Virus record (IMG/VR): IMGVR_UViG_3300026457_000013
Span: 1 to 64,000 of that record
DNA from: a virus
Reading direction: 5' to 3' (one strand)
DNA: 64,000 nt
Shown piece after piece: positions 34,685 through 44,600 of the stretch. The position numbers and the translations under genes are program-made. Numbering within the stretch: position 1 is the first letter of the stretch; every line of letters begins with the position of its first letter. The notes beneath the pieces are model-generated. The model searched no databases and was not told where the DNA came from. It was given only the letters and a program-made list of their open reading frames with translations.

Positions 34685-36685
34685 ATGGATATAAAAAACA
34701 AAGTACTCTATTTTGACAGCAAGTTTACTGCCAAGGCTGCCGGCGAGGACGATGACAGTATCATGATTGAAGGTTATGCTTCTACTAATGATCGGGATCG
34801 TCAAGGCGATGTAGTGCCAGCAGGAGTTTGGAAGTCAGGTATGGTAAACTACCTGAAGAATCCAATCATCTTAGCATATCATAATCACACAATGCCAATT
34901 GGCAAAATGGTTGATTATAAAGCTGATGAGCATGGACTGTGGATTAAAGCACAGATTCCCAGTGAAGTTGGCGATATTTACAAGTTGATCAAAAAGGGTA
35001 TATTAAGCGCATTTAGTATTGGGTTTAGGGTCAAAGATGCTGAGTATGAGCAGGCCAGTGAAACCTTTATGATTAAAGATCTAGAACTACACGAAATCAG
35101 TGTAGTTAGTGTACCTGCAAATCAAAACACACTATTTAGTTTAGCCAAGGCATTTGATAGTGCCCAAGAGTTCGAGTTATTTAAACAGCAATTTGCCGAT
35201 GTTAGCGAATCAGCTAAAGGGCTAGAGTCCTCTACAAACGCAAATAGCGAAACCAAAAAGGAATGGAACATGGATCCAAAAGAGTTAGAAAAATTATTGG
35301 CCGACGCTGCTGCTAAGGCTGCTGCTGAAACAGCACGTGCTGTTGTAGAGGCTCAAACTAAAGCTGCTGAAGAAGCGCAGCGTAAAGCTGATGAAGAAGC
35401 ACAGCTACAAGCTAAAATTAAGGCTGCTGTTAGCGCAGTTCAAACAGTTGACACAGGTGCAGAAAAGCTATTAGCTGAAGTTGAAAAGCGCTTAGCCGAG
35501 CAAGCTGACAGCCACAAGAGCGCCCTAGAAGGTCTAGAGAGTGCACTACGTGAAAAAGCTGCTGAGCTAGAAGCTATTCAAAAGAGCCGTATGCAGTTTA
35601 GTGATGTTAAGAGCAGCGACGGTGGTGCTACATACGCAGAAAAAGAAGCAGCTGTATTTATCAGCAAGATCACTAAAAAGCCTATCGAAGAAACCAAGTA
35701 TGCCAAGAGCCTAGTACAAAAGTACGCTAGTGGCGGTACAGCTGGTGCTGCTGGATCGGGTGGTGGAGCAGGTGGTGCAGTTCGCCTACCAGGTCAAGTT
35801 TGGGAACTAGAAGTTAGCACCAACATGGAAAACGAGATTCGTCGTCAGCTAGTTGTTGCTGGTACAATCCGTCAGATCAACATGCCACAGCCTTTCATGA
35901 AGCTGCCTATCAATCCAGATGCTGGTGCAGATGCAACCTGGGTAGCAAACAGTGATTTTGGTGCTGCAGCTAGCAGTGGTACAGCTCGCACACATGCGCT
36001 CAAAGACATTGAGATCAGCAGCGCTAAGCTAGCTACCAAAGAGTACATCGCCTTTGAAGAAGAGGAAGATGGTCTTATTGCCCTAGTACCTATCATCCGC
36101 GATGCAATCACACGTCGTATGGCTAAGACACTAGACAAGTCTATGCTCCTAGGTAATGACGTTGGTGCTACAACATATGCGGCTGGTATCAATGGTCTAG
36201 CATTTTATGATGGTAGCGCTACAAGCAGCCCAACAGTTGCAGTTGGTGGTACTGGAGCAACAGGATTTACATTTGCTAAATTCCAGGCTGCTCGTCGTGC
36301 ATTAGGTGTTTGGGGCTTAGAGCCTAGCGAATTAATCTGCTTTGTTAGCCAAGCAGCATATTATGATCTACTAGAAGATGCTACTTTCCAAAGCACAGAC
36401 AAGATTAGTGAGTCACGTAACACACTAATTACTGGTCAAGTTGGACTAATCGCCCAAACTCCAGTTGTTGTTAGTGCACAAATGACAGGTGCAGCTGCTA
36501 ACGATGCACTAGCCGTTATAGTTAACCCACGCAACTTTGTTGTTGGTAATCATCGTGCAATGCGTATTGACACAGATGACGAAGTTATCAATCAGCGTCG
36601 TGTTATCGTTGCTAGTATGCGTATCGCTATGAGCCGCTTAACAAGCAATGAAGGTAGTGGTGTTGTAACAGTTCGTTACGTTTAA
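34685..36685 (+). CDS. fused prohead protease, scaffold and major capsid protein
   Basis: The ATG at 34685 follows AGAGGAG. The 666-aa polyprotein has three parts. Residues 1-~170 are an HK97 (S78) prohead protease (IEGYASTNDRDRQGDVV, ILAYHNHTMPIGK with catalytic His, LSAFSIGFRV with catalytic Ser, HEISVVSVPAN). Residues ~195-310 are an Ala/Glu-rich coiled coil like the HK97 delta/scaffold domain. Residues ~345-666 are the HK97-fold major capsid (RLPGQVWELEVSTNMENEIRR, DAITRRMAKTLDKSMLLG, VVSAQMTG, VVTVRYV). Normally protease and capsid are separate genes. A possible internal start at 35270 (see findings) could make capsid without protease. Confidence 0.9.
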   Translation: MDIKNKVLYFDSKFTAKAAGEDDDSIMIEGYASTNDRDRQGDVVPAGVWKSGMVNYLKNPIILAYHNHTMPIGKMVDYKADEHGLWIKAQIPSEVGDIYKLIKKGILSAFSIGFRVKDAEYEQASETFMIKDLELHEISVVSVPANQNTLFSLAKAFDSAQEFELFKQQFADVSESAKGLESSTNANSETKKEWNMDPKELEKLLADAAAKAAAETARAVVEAQTKAAEEAQRKADEEAQLQAKIKAAVSAVQTVDTGAEKLLAEVEKRLAEQADSHKSALEGLESALREKAAELEAIQKSRMQFSDVKSSDGGATYAEKEAAVFISKITKKPIEETKYAKSLVQKYASGGTAGAAGSGGGAGGAVRLPGQVWELEVSTNMENEIRRQLVVAGTIRQINMPQPFMKLPINPDAGADATWVANSDFGAAASSGTARTHALKDIEISSAKLATKEYIAFEEEEDGLIALVPIIRDAITRRMAKTLDKSMLLGNDVGATTYAAGINGLAFYDGSATSSPTVAVGGTGATGFTFAKFQAARRALGVWGLEPSELICFVSQAAYYDLLEDATFQSTDKISESRNTLITGQVGLIAQTPVVVSAQMTGAAANDALAVIVNPRNFVVGNHRAMRIDTDDEVINQRRVIVASMRIAMSRLTSNEGSGVVTVRYV

Positions 36686-36691
36686 TTAAAC

Positions 36692-36752
36692 TTAGGCAGG
36701 GTTCATACGAGCCCTGTCTCTAAAGCCTGATCTAGCAGGTTTTAGAGACACA
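36692..36752 (+). terminator. twin hairpins after the capsid gene
   Basis: GGCAGGG/CCCTGTC near 36693-36718, then TCTCTAAAGCCTG with CAGGTTTTAGAGA. The latter lies just before the ribosome site of the next gene. No T-tract; these could tune downstream expression or stabilise capsid mRNA. Confidence 0.5.
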
Positions 36753-36761
36753 GGAGGATTT

Positions 36762-37325
36762 ATGGCTGACCTAATTACTAGAACAGATTATAAAAAATAT
36801 CTTGGTATTACTACTAATAATAGGGACGCTGAAATTGACCTGCTAATTCCAAAAATTAGCCAGCTTATTAAAACCTATTGTCGCAGAACTTTTGTTGATT
36901 ATTATAACGATTTAAAAACAGAGGTTTATAATGGTGGATTCAATAAAATCCTATTACAAGAAACCCCTGTAGTAACTATAGATAGTTTTAGCATAAGCAC
37001 AGACTATGGTCAGACTTATACTGCCCTAACAGAGTTTACCGATTATGTACTAGACGGTGATATATTAGTTTCATTAAATTCATATGGTTTTCGCGAGTAT
37101 TTACGTGGTTATCAAATTGTATATTATGGTGGTTATGATACTGTACCAGAAGATTTACAATTAGCTGCATTTGATCTGCTAGAATATTATACAAAAAATA
37201 ACAGCGCTGTGCATGTAAATCGTGACGTAACTCCAAACGTAACGCAAATACAGTATGTTGCTAGTACAAATTTTCCAGCACATATTAAGCGGGTATTGGA
37301 TCAGTATATTGCGGATTATGCGTAA
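36762..37325 (+). CDS. head-tail connector (gp6-like)
   Basis: A 187-aa protein. The N-terminal LITRTDYKKYLGITTNNRDAEIDLLIPKISQLIKTYCRRTF is the helical signature of gp6/gp15-type adaptors that ring the portal. The C-terminal half is beta-rich, ending in helices (EDLQLAAFDLLEYYTKNN). GGAGG precedes the ATG. It follows the capsid gene, as expected for adaptors. Confidence 0.78.
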   Translation: MADLITRTDYKKYLGITTNNRDAEIDLLIPKISQLIKTYCRRTFVDYYNDLKTEVYNGGFNKILLQETPVVTIDSFSISTDYGQTYTALTEFTDYVLDGDILVSLNSYGFREYLRGYQIVYYGGYDTVPEDLQLAAFDLLEYYTKNNSAVHVNRDVTPNVTQIQYVASTNFPAHIKRVLDQYIADYA

Positions 37326-38905
37326 TGAGTATAGCTCAGTTTTCACCAATACTGCGAGCGCGTATAATTGACATTTATGGTGATAAGAATAATAAAGTAG
37401 ACCTAGCTAGTTTTAAGAAATTAACTAGAAAAGAATTGTTTAAGGCAGTAATAGATACTAAGGATATTAGAAAGCGATTCCAAAGTAAAGATTACCATAC
37501 TTCTAGTTTAACGCTAGAAGGCATTACAGCACTAAATAGAAAATTAGTAGATAAACTAGAAGATGAAAAAACTAAAGAAATAGTTGCTAGTCTACTAAAT
37601 AACGATAATTTTTTTACTACATTTGTAGGTTATATAGAACAAACAGAAACAGTTAAAGAATATGGTGCTGGAGATTTTAGAATAGAAAAAGTACCTGAAA
37701 AGAAATTACGAGATTATTTTATACAGTTTATAAGTGATAAAATACCTGGACTACCTGCTGCAACATTACAATTACTCAAAGATAATGTTGAGAGTGGTCA
37801 CTTAGCTGGAATATTCTTTTTAAAAGCTAAAGTTGCGCTTGGTATACAAGCCAAGTTTAGTCAAGAAGTTAGTGCTACATATAGAGATTTTACTATTTCT
37901 ATGCCAGGTCTCGAAGATCAAACAGCTATAAATGCACTAGAAAGTGTACTAAAAGCTATTTTAGATGCGGATTTTTTAACCAGTAATTTAATTACAGAAT
38001 CCCAAGTATTTATAGATGCAGTAAAAAATGTTCTTGGTGATAATCCTAGTTTAATTACGGAGTTACAGTTTCAAGAAGATAATAAAAAAGCTGGAGATTT
38101 ATTACAACAAGCAGGGCGTCAATTAAATAATTTAATTAAAGCAGCTAGTGCTAGAGAGGAATCGGCCGCTGAAGCGGCAATCAGCAACTTAATAGCAACC
38201 TTAAAACCTGTAGTTCAAGAAATTTTAGCTAAAGCAGAAGAACTAAAATCTCCGCTAAGTGAGCAAGGTTTGTACGATCCAATTGTTAAAAATGCAAAAT
38301 TTTTAAGCGAGCAGTTAATTAATACGCCTGGCTCAATAACTATTAAAGATGGTATAGCTAAGCAAATAGGTGAAGTAATAAAAACAGGCAAATCTACTAA
38401 AACACAGTCTGTTAAAATAAAACCAAGACCTATTAAACAAAAACATAAAGAAGTGTTAGATATTAGTCAACCTGTTAAAGAGTTTAAGCAAGCAGCAGAT
38501 AAGCTAAAGCAAGCTATAAAAAAGACAAAAATGTCTGCTAATACTAGAGTTGTAGCCTCTAAAATTGCGGCTAAAGAAACTTCTTTAAAAACTTTACAAG
38601 AGTTATTATCAGCCCACCTTATCAAAACTGTAAAACAAAACATGGGTAACGGCAGTAGACGTGATGTACTAAACTTACGTAGCGGTAGATTTGCTGAAAG
38701 TGTAGTAGTAGAAAGACTAACTCAAAGTCGTGAGGGAATGATAACCGCATACTATAATTATATGCGTAATCCATATGCAACTTTTAGCGGTGGCGGCAAG
38801 CAGCAGTATCCTAGAAGCAGAGACCCTAAACTGCTAATAAGCAAAAGTATACGCCAACTAGCCACACAAGCTAAAATAACTAAGTTAAGGGCCGTATTAG
38901 TATGA
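37325..38905 (+). CDS. putative neck/virion structural protein, 526 aa
   Basis: A predominantly helical, K/E/A-rich protein with a long central coiled region and a basic hinge (KIKPRPIKQKHKEVLD). The last ~110 residues look like the head-closure/tail-completion type (KQNMGNGSRRDVLNLRSGRFAESVVVERL, YYNYMRNPYATFSGGGKQQYPRSRDPKLLISKSIRQLA). Shorter phage neck proteins consist of that C-terminal part alone, so this may be a fusion. Function inferred from position. Confidence 0.6.
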   Translation: MSIAQFSPILRARIIDIYGDKNNKVDLASFKKLTRKELFKAVIDTKDIRKRFQSKDYHTSSLTLEGITALNRKLVDKLEDEKTKEIVASLLNNDNFFTTFVGYIEQTETVKEYGAGDFRIEKVPEKKLRDYFIQFISDKIPGLPAATLQLLKDNVESGHLAGIFFLKAKVALGIQAKFSQEVSATYRDFTISMPGLEDQTAINALESVLKAILDADFLTSNLITESQVFIDAVKNVLGDNPSLITELQFQEDNKKAGDLLQQAGRQLNNLIKAASAREESAAEAAISNLIATLKPVVQEILAKAEELKSPLSEQGLYDPIVKNAKFLSEQLINTPGSITIKDGIAKQIGEVIKTGKSTKTQSVKIKPRPIKQKHKEVLDISQPVKEFKQAADKLKQAIKKTKMSANTRVVASKIAAKETSLKTLQELLSAHLIKTVKQNMGNGSRRDVLNLRSGRFAESVVVERLTQSREGMITAYYNYMRNPYATFSGGGKQQYPRSRDPKLLISKSIRQLATQAKITKLRAVLV

Positions 38906-39342
38906 CAAAACGAACACAAATAGTAAGCGCCCTAGCTGAAAAATTTAAGATTATAGACGGTACAGCTCCTTATATAACAGACTTAAAAAATCAAAGCTTT
39001 GCCAAACTAAAATTCTGGGATGAGATTAATGACTTTCCTGGAGTATATTTAACACCAGGAACTGAATTGCGTGAATATCATCCTGCAGATTTTGCCTGGG
39101 GCATGCTTGGAGTATGTGTAAAAGTTTACTGTAAAAGTGAGGATAGTTCTCAAGAACAACTAGAGCAACTATTAGCTGATCTAGAAACTTGCATAGATGC
39201 AAATCGTCAATTAGTATATGATTCAACAAATGCTTATACAACAACAGAAATATTAATAGACTCAATAACTACGGACGAGGGCCTATTAGCTCCCTATGCA
39301 GTTGGCGAGATTAACTTACAGGTCAGATACCAGATTATGTAA
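38902..39342 (+). CDS. putative tail terminator/completion protein
   Basis: A 146-aa alpha/beta protein: MTKRTQIVSALAEKFKIIDG, FPGVYLTPGTELREYHPADFAWGMLGVCVKVYCK, and a C-terminal strand GEINLQVRYQIM. Layout and position before the tail tube match lambda gpU-like tail terminators. ATGA overlap with the upstream gene. Confidence 0.68.
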   Translation: MTKRTQIVSALAEKFKIIDGTAPYITDLKNQSFAKLKFWDEINDFPGVYLTPGTELREYHPADFAWGMLGVCVKVYCKSEDSSQEQLEQLLADLETCIDANRQLVYDSTNAYTTTEILIDSITTDEGLLAPYAVGEINLQVRYQIM

Positions 39343-39420
39343 GCAACCGTATTCATAAAGCCTGGTACAGATAAACGTCTAGTCAAGGCTAGCTGAATAC
39401 CCATAAAAAGGGATAAAAAC

Positions 39421-40668
39421 ATGAGTTTTAATTTACTTCGTAATAGTAGAGTGTTTTTTACTACTGCAGTAGGTGATACAGGTTCTGCTCTAGGAGTTAT
39501 TGGTGGAGCTCTAGCAGTTGGCGGTAATGCTGTAATTAGTAATACTAATACCCGTGAAATTCAAGTATTAGACGGTTTTGGGTTTAGTCAAAATACTACG
39601 TCGGAAACAGTTACACTAAATGAAACAGGTGCTGTACCTGTACGTGGACAGCGTACTTTCAACACACAGCTAGATCCTGTTGATTTTAACATGACTACTT
39701 ACATTCGTCCATATGACGACAACACTATTCTTACAGCTGAAGAAAGTGTATTGTGGAACGCAATGTTTGCTGTTGATCCAATTGGTGGAACTAATCCAGC
39801 TTGGACAAACGGTGATAGTACAGTTACTCCAGAAACTCCTGCCACTGTAGTAGCTACAAATAGTAACAAGCACCAGCTACAACGCTTTGGTTTAATTGTT
39901 ATTATGGACACAGCATGCTTTTTAATTGATGATTGTGTGTTAAACACAGCAACTATTGATTTCGGTATTGACGCTATTGCCAGCATTGCTTGGGCAGGAC
40001 AAGCTAAAGCAATTAGACCAGTTACCGGCCCAACAGCAATTGGTAGTGGCACATTTACTGGTAGTGGCATATTTAATGCTAGTACATTTACACAAAAGAT
40101 TACTACAGCTGCGTTTATTGCCAACAAGCTTAGCACCTTTACACTACAGGCAGGCCTGGGCAGTCCAGGAACACCCCCTGCTACAACTACCTATTACAAC
40201 CTACCCATTACTGGTGGTAACCTAACAATTAGCAACAACGTTAGTTACTTAACACCTGCTAACCTGGGTATTGTTAACAATCCAGTTACATATTTTGCTG
40301 GTACACGTGCAATTAGTGGTAGTGTTACAGCATATCTACGTAGTGGTAGTGCTACTGGTGCCAATAATACTAGCGACCCAAGCACTGGACGTAAACAAAC
40401 TATACAATTGCTACAAGATTTGCTAGCAGGTAGCAGTACCACAGTAGATCCTAGATTTTACATGAAACTTGTAATTGGTGGTTCTACCGCTAATGATCGT
40501 GTAGAAATCGAAATGCCTGGTGTAGTGCTTACTATTCCAACAGTTGCTACTGAGCAAGTTATTAGTACAACTATTAACTTTACGGCTCAAGGTACTGATA
40601 CAATTGGTGGCGTTCGCAACTTTGATCTTGAAGAAGCTAACGAAATTAACGTCAAATATTACGCATAA
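39421..40668 (+). CDS. major tail tube protein
   Basis: A 415-aa, Thr/Ser/Gly-rich beta protein starting MSFNLLRNSRVFFTT, with VLDGFGFSQNTTSETVTLNETG and RTFNTQLDPVDFNMTTYIRP. It lies directly before the tail assembly chaperones and tape measure, the invariant siphovirus order. At 415 aa it is longer than the classic tube proteins. The central insertion (repeated SGTFTGSGIFN-like strands) may be a surface Ig-like domain. Confidence 0.82.
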   Translation: MSFNLLRNSRVFFTTAVGDTGSALGVIGGALAVGGNAVISNTNTREIQVLDGFGFSQNTTSETVTLNETGAVPVRGQRTFNTQLDPVDFNMTTYIRPYDDNTILTAEESVLWNAMFAVDPIGGTNPAWTNGDSTVTPETPATVVATNSNKHQLQRFGLIVIMDTACFLIDDCVLNTATIDFGIDAIASIAWAGQAKAIRPVTGPTAIGSGTFTGSGIFNASTFTQKITTAAFIANKLSTFTLQAGLGSPGTPPATTTYYNLPITGGNLTISNNVSYLTPANLGIVNNPVTYFAGTRAISGSVTAYLRSGSATGANNTSDPSTGRKQTIQLLQDLLAGSSTTVDPRFYMKLVIGGSTANDRVEIEMPGVVLTIPTVATEQVISTTINFTAQGTDTIGGVRNFDLEEANEINVKYYA

Positions 40669-40720
40669 GTTTTATCAACCGAGACCGGTATAATGCCGGT
40701 CTCACTAACCTTAAAAACAA

Positions 40721-41137
40721 ATGGCAGATCTTAGTTTAAAATCTTTATTAGTACCCTCTAAAAGTGTTGAGGTAGAATATCCTGGTATGCCAGGTTTTAT
40801 TATTGATGTGGCTTTTTTAAGTCGTGAAACACTTATTAATATTCGCAAAAAAGCTACAAAAACTACGTTTAAAAATCGTCAACCTCAAGAAGAATTAAAT
40901 GACGATCTTTTCCTACAACTATATGTAGAAAATGCTGTAAAAGGCTGGCGTGGTTTAAAAATTAAATACTTAGAACAATTAGCACCTGTAGAAGTTGCAC
41001 ATCTTGACCAAGAAGATGAGCTAAACTTTACTAGTGAAAACGCACTATATTTAATGAAAAATAGTGGTAATTTTGATAGCTTTATTAGTGAGCAGGTTAC
41101 AGACCTGGGAAACTTTTCCAAGAACAGCTCCAAGTAG
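40721..41137 (+). CDS. tail assembly chaperone, gpG-like
   Basis: A 138-aa zero-frame product (MADLSLKSLLVPSKSVEVEYP...). It contains the slippery heptamer GGGAAAC at 41107-41113 in the correct X XXY YYZ phase. A -1 slip continues into the open frame that ends at 41508. In lambda-like phages the G and GT proteins fold and recruit the tape measure before tail polymerisation. Confidence 0.85.
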   Translation: MADLSLKSLLVPSKSVEVEYPGMPGFIIDVAFLSRETLINIRKKATKTTFKNRQPQEELNDDLFLQLYVENAVKGWRGLKIKYLEQLAPVEVAHLDQEDELNFTSENALYLMKNSGNFDSFISEQVTDLGNFSKNSSK

Positions 41138-41508
41138 TCGAATCTCAGCTAGCCAATTATTTTGAAAATTTAATGGTTGGTGGCGTTACAAAAGAAATGT
41201 ATCTTGAGATGTGCTCTATGATGGGTTCAGAGCCTGTTGAAAGCGAAATTCCAGTTGAACTAGATGATATGCCACTAGAAGTGCAGCAAGCAATGTTAGT
41301 TTATCGTATGCTGCGTGATGAGTGGGAAGGTTTTAGTGGATCGTACCTAGGCAAAAGCTATATTGGACTAACAGAAATATTGCAGTATACAGAAATAGAG
41401 CCTAGTGATCACAAATTAATAGTTATGCTTATTAAAACGATTGATAGCATACGAAGCCAACAAATAGCTAAATATAGAGAACAAAAGAAGCCTGCTAGCA
41501 GTAGTTAG
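40721..41508 (+). CDS. tail assembly chaperone gpGT-like, -1 frameshift product
   Basis: Reading 40721-41113 then shifting -1 gives 131 plus 131 residues. The -1 frame is open from the slip site (KLFQEQLQVVESQLANYFENL) into MVGGVTKEMYLEMCSMMG and ends QKKPASSS. The ATG at 41173 has no convincing ribosome site, which supports frameshifting rather than an independent start. Confidence 0.85.
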
Positions 41509-41516
41509 TAGGCTTT
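41488..41516 (+). terminator. rho-independent terminator after tail chaperone
   Basis: GCCTGCTA pairs with TAGTAGGC (one mismatch), then TTTTTTATT. It overlaps the stop of the frameshifted gene. Confidence 0.7.
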
Positions 41517-41539
41517 TTTATTACTAGAAATTTTTGCTA

Positions 41540-41568
41540 TTGACATTTATTTACCCTTGTGCTATAAT
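41540..41568 (+). promoter_or_regulatory. sigma70-type promoter for the tape measure
   Basis: TTGACA, a 17-nt spacer ending CCCTTGTGC, TATAAT. The spacer end plus -10 (CCCTTGTGCTATAAT) is shared exactly with the promoter at 56141-56169. Confidence 0.85.
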
Positions 41569-41609
41569 TGGTGTAAATCTGTGCAAATCTTACTAAGCCT
41601 GGAGTAAAT

Positions 41610-44600
41610 ATGGCAGGTAATAAAATAAATATTGACTTAAGCGTTCAAGATCAGTCTAGTACTATAAAACAACGTACTAACGATGCCAAACAGCTTAATA
41701 ACGAGCTAGAAAAAGCTCAAAGATTGATGACCGGAACTAAATCTGGCAGTAGAGCTATGCGCGCAAGTTATGGTGGCGTGGCAGGTGGGGAGGTTGAGGA
41801 GTATAATCGTGCACGTGGTGCTGCTGGAGTAGGCGGTGCTAGCGCACGTGATTTTGCAGACCAAGCTCGTGGCCTTGGTGGGTTAGTAAGATTATATGCT
41901 ACCTATGCTGCTAATATATTTGCTGTTACCGCTGCATTTAGTGCACTGCGTGAAGCAATGCAAACAGATATTATGGTTAAGGGCTTGCAACAACTAAGTG
42001 CTGCTAGCGGCACTTCCATGGGCAGCTTAGCCAAACAGTTTAGTGACGTAACAGACGGGGCTATTAGTTTTCGCGAATCTATGCAAGCAACTGCTAAAGC
42101 AGTAAGCAGCGGATTATCTAGCTCACAGTTTATTGAATTAGGCAAAGTAGCTAAAGGTGCTAGTCAGGCATTGGGCTTAGATATGAGCGATGCTGTTAGC
42201 AGACTTACTCGCGGTATTACTAAGCTAGAACCTGAATTATTAGACGAACTTGGATTGTTTACAAAAACAGGTAAAGCTGCAGAAGAGTATGCTCGCAAAG
42301 TAGGTAAAACTGAAGCCCAGCTAACAGATTTTGAGCGTCGTCAAGCTTTTGCAAATGCTGTACTAGAAGAAGGACGTCAAAAATTTGGCGAAATAGCGCA
42401 AGCCGGTAATCCATATGATAAACTACTAGCACAATTAAAAGATGTTGCACAAAGTATACTAAGCACAGTTAATAGTATTATTACTCCTATAGCTAAATTA
42501 TTAGCAGACAATACTGGGCTTATAGGTGCAGCTATTGCACTAGCCGCTATAAAGATTACCAAGCAAGCTATACCAGCATTAACTAGCTGGCAAGCTGGAT
42601 TAAAGGACGCTGCAAAAGCTGCTAAAGATCGCATGGGCGATGTTAATGAAGCGTTTCAAGGGGTATTCTATAGTAAAACAGCTGCAGCTGCTGGAATACC
42701 TGAGTTAGAAAAACAGCTAAAAGCCGCACAGCAAAGCCTTACCAAATCTGTAACAGATAAGCGTACACTAGAAAGTAGTAGCTTTAAACAAGTAACTACT
42801 GCTAAAGAATTAAGCGATAAAGACCGATTAAAACTAGCAAAAGATATTGATAAATATGAAACTAGTACAGTAAAGCACAGACAAGATCAAGTTGCAGCTG
42901 CTAAAGAAGTATTGCGAATTGATAGTGAAATTAAAAATATTAGAAATCAACTTAATGCTGCCTATGATAAAACCAACGATCAAATGGATAAGCAAGCTAA
43001 GTTTGGTAGTGCTATTTGGCAACGTGAACAGCTGACCCGAGCTGCACGTCAACGTTATGCTGAGCTAGAAATACGTAGTCGTGTAGCAGAAAATGTTGAT
43101 ACAATGGGCGTACGCGGAGCTGTGCAGGAACTATACAAAGAAACCGCAGCTAGTAAAGATCTTAGCAAAATGGGTAAGTTTAAAACAGTTACGCTAGGTA
43201 CATTAGCCGCCGTAACTCGTGGTATAGAAATAGCTGCCAGTGCATTTAGCAGATTCTTTTTTGTAATTGGTGCAGCAGTTGCAGTATTTCAGGTGCTTGA
43301 TAGTATATTTAGTAAAAACAACGAGCAAACACAAGCACTAAATAAAAGCTTGGATATACTCAATGATACCACCCAAACAGCCAAAGATACTGCTGATAAG
43401 TATAAAGACAGTATTAGTGGCGATGCTATAATAGCTTTTAGTAATAGTCTAGACGAGTTAACACAATCACTAAAAAATGTTACTAAAGGATTCATAGAAG
43501 CACAAGAAGCTGCAGGATATTGGGATTTTATTTGGGATCGTATAAAAGATGTAACGCCATTTGTTGACAGTTTGCAAGAATCAACCTCAAAAAGCATTGG
43601 TAAAAGTTTAGTAGCAGCTATAAAAAGTGTACCTGAAGGCCCAATGCGAGACGAGCTTAGTCAAAAGTTCTTTAAAACACTAAAGCTGGGCGATACTGCA
43701 CTAGTTAATACAGAAACATTTACAAATGCACTAAAAGGCTTAGATGCAGAAACATATGGCAAAGTTATACAACAGCTTGGTGTGGATCAGGCCGGTGTTA
43801 ACGAAAAATTTAAAGAAAGCACTATTTATTTAAGAGACTTAGAATCTAGTACTGAAGCTGCTACAAAAGCTCAACAAGCTTTTAATAATAGTTTAAAGGA
43901 TACTAGTCCCGTAGCACAATTTTTTAGAACTAGTATTAGTCTTGCAGACACACTATCTAAAGCACTAAAACAAGTAGACTTTAATGCTCAATTAGGTGCA
44001 TTAGACAAACTGTCTAAAGTAGATCTAACAATTTTTGATCCTAGTGTAGCACTGGAAATAGCCAAGCAAGTAAATGCTTATAAAGATGCCGCGCCTAGAT
44101 ATAAAGAACTAACTAGTATCGCTGCTGATGCAGAAAAAGAAGTAGCTAGACTAAATCAAATGATAATTGATTCACAGATAATAGACCCGTTTACTGGTTT
44201 AGTTTATGTGGACCCTAAACTGCAAAAAAGTGTAAGTGAAGTTGAAGACACACTGAATAAGGCCAAAAAAGCCGCCGAAGATTTAAAAGAAAAAACTAAA
44301 CAAATAGCGAATGAAACACAGCTACTAATAGAAAAGAGTGTTGGAGCCACTATTGCTAGAAGTTTAGATGCGTTTAGTACAAAATTAAGACAAGCAGTTG
44401 TAGAACAGCAAAAATACATATTAAGTAAATTTCCAGTTAGTACTGAAGCAGGCATTCAGCTAAGCAATAAGTTAGCCAAAGAACAAATTGATCTAGACTT
44501 TAAATTGATAAACAGCCAAGAAATGCTTAGTGCTTCTCAAGATTTACTACGCATACAAATTCAGCGTCTAGCAGATATTGAAGAACTAAAAAATCTACCC

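Noticed and set aside
41173-41508. Separate gene starting at the ATG at 41173
   Set aside because: No ribosome site, while the in-phase GGGAAAC slip and open -1 frame make it the frameshifted half of the tail chaperone.
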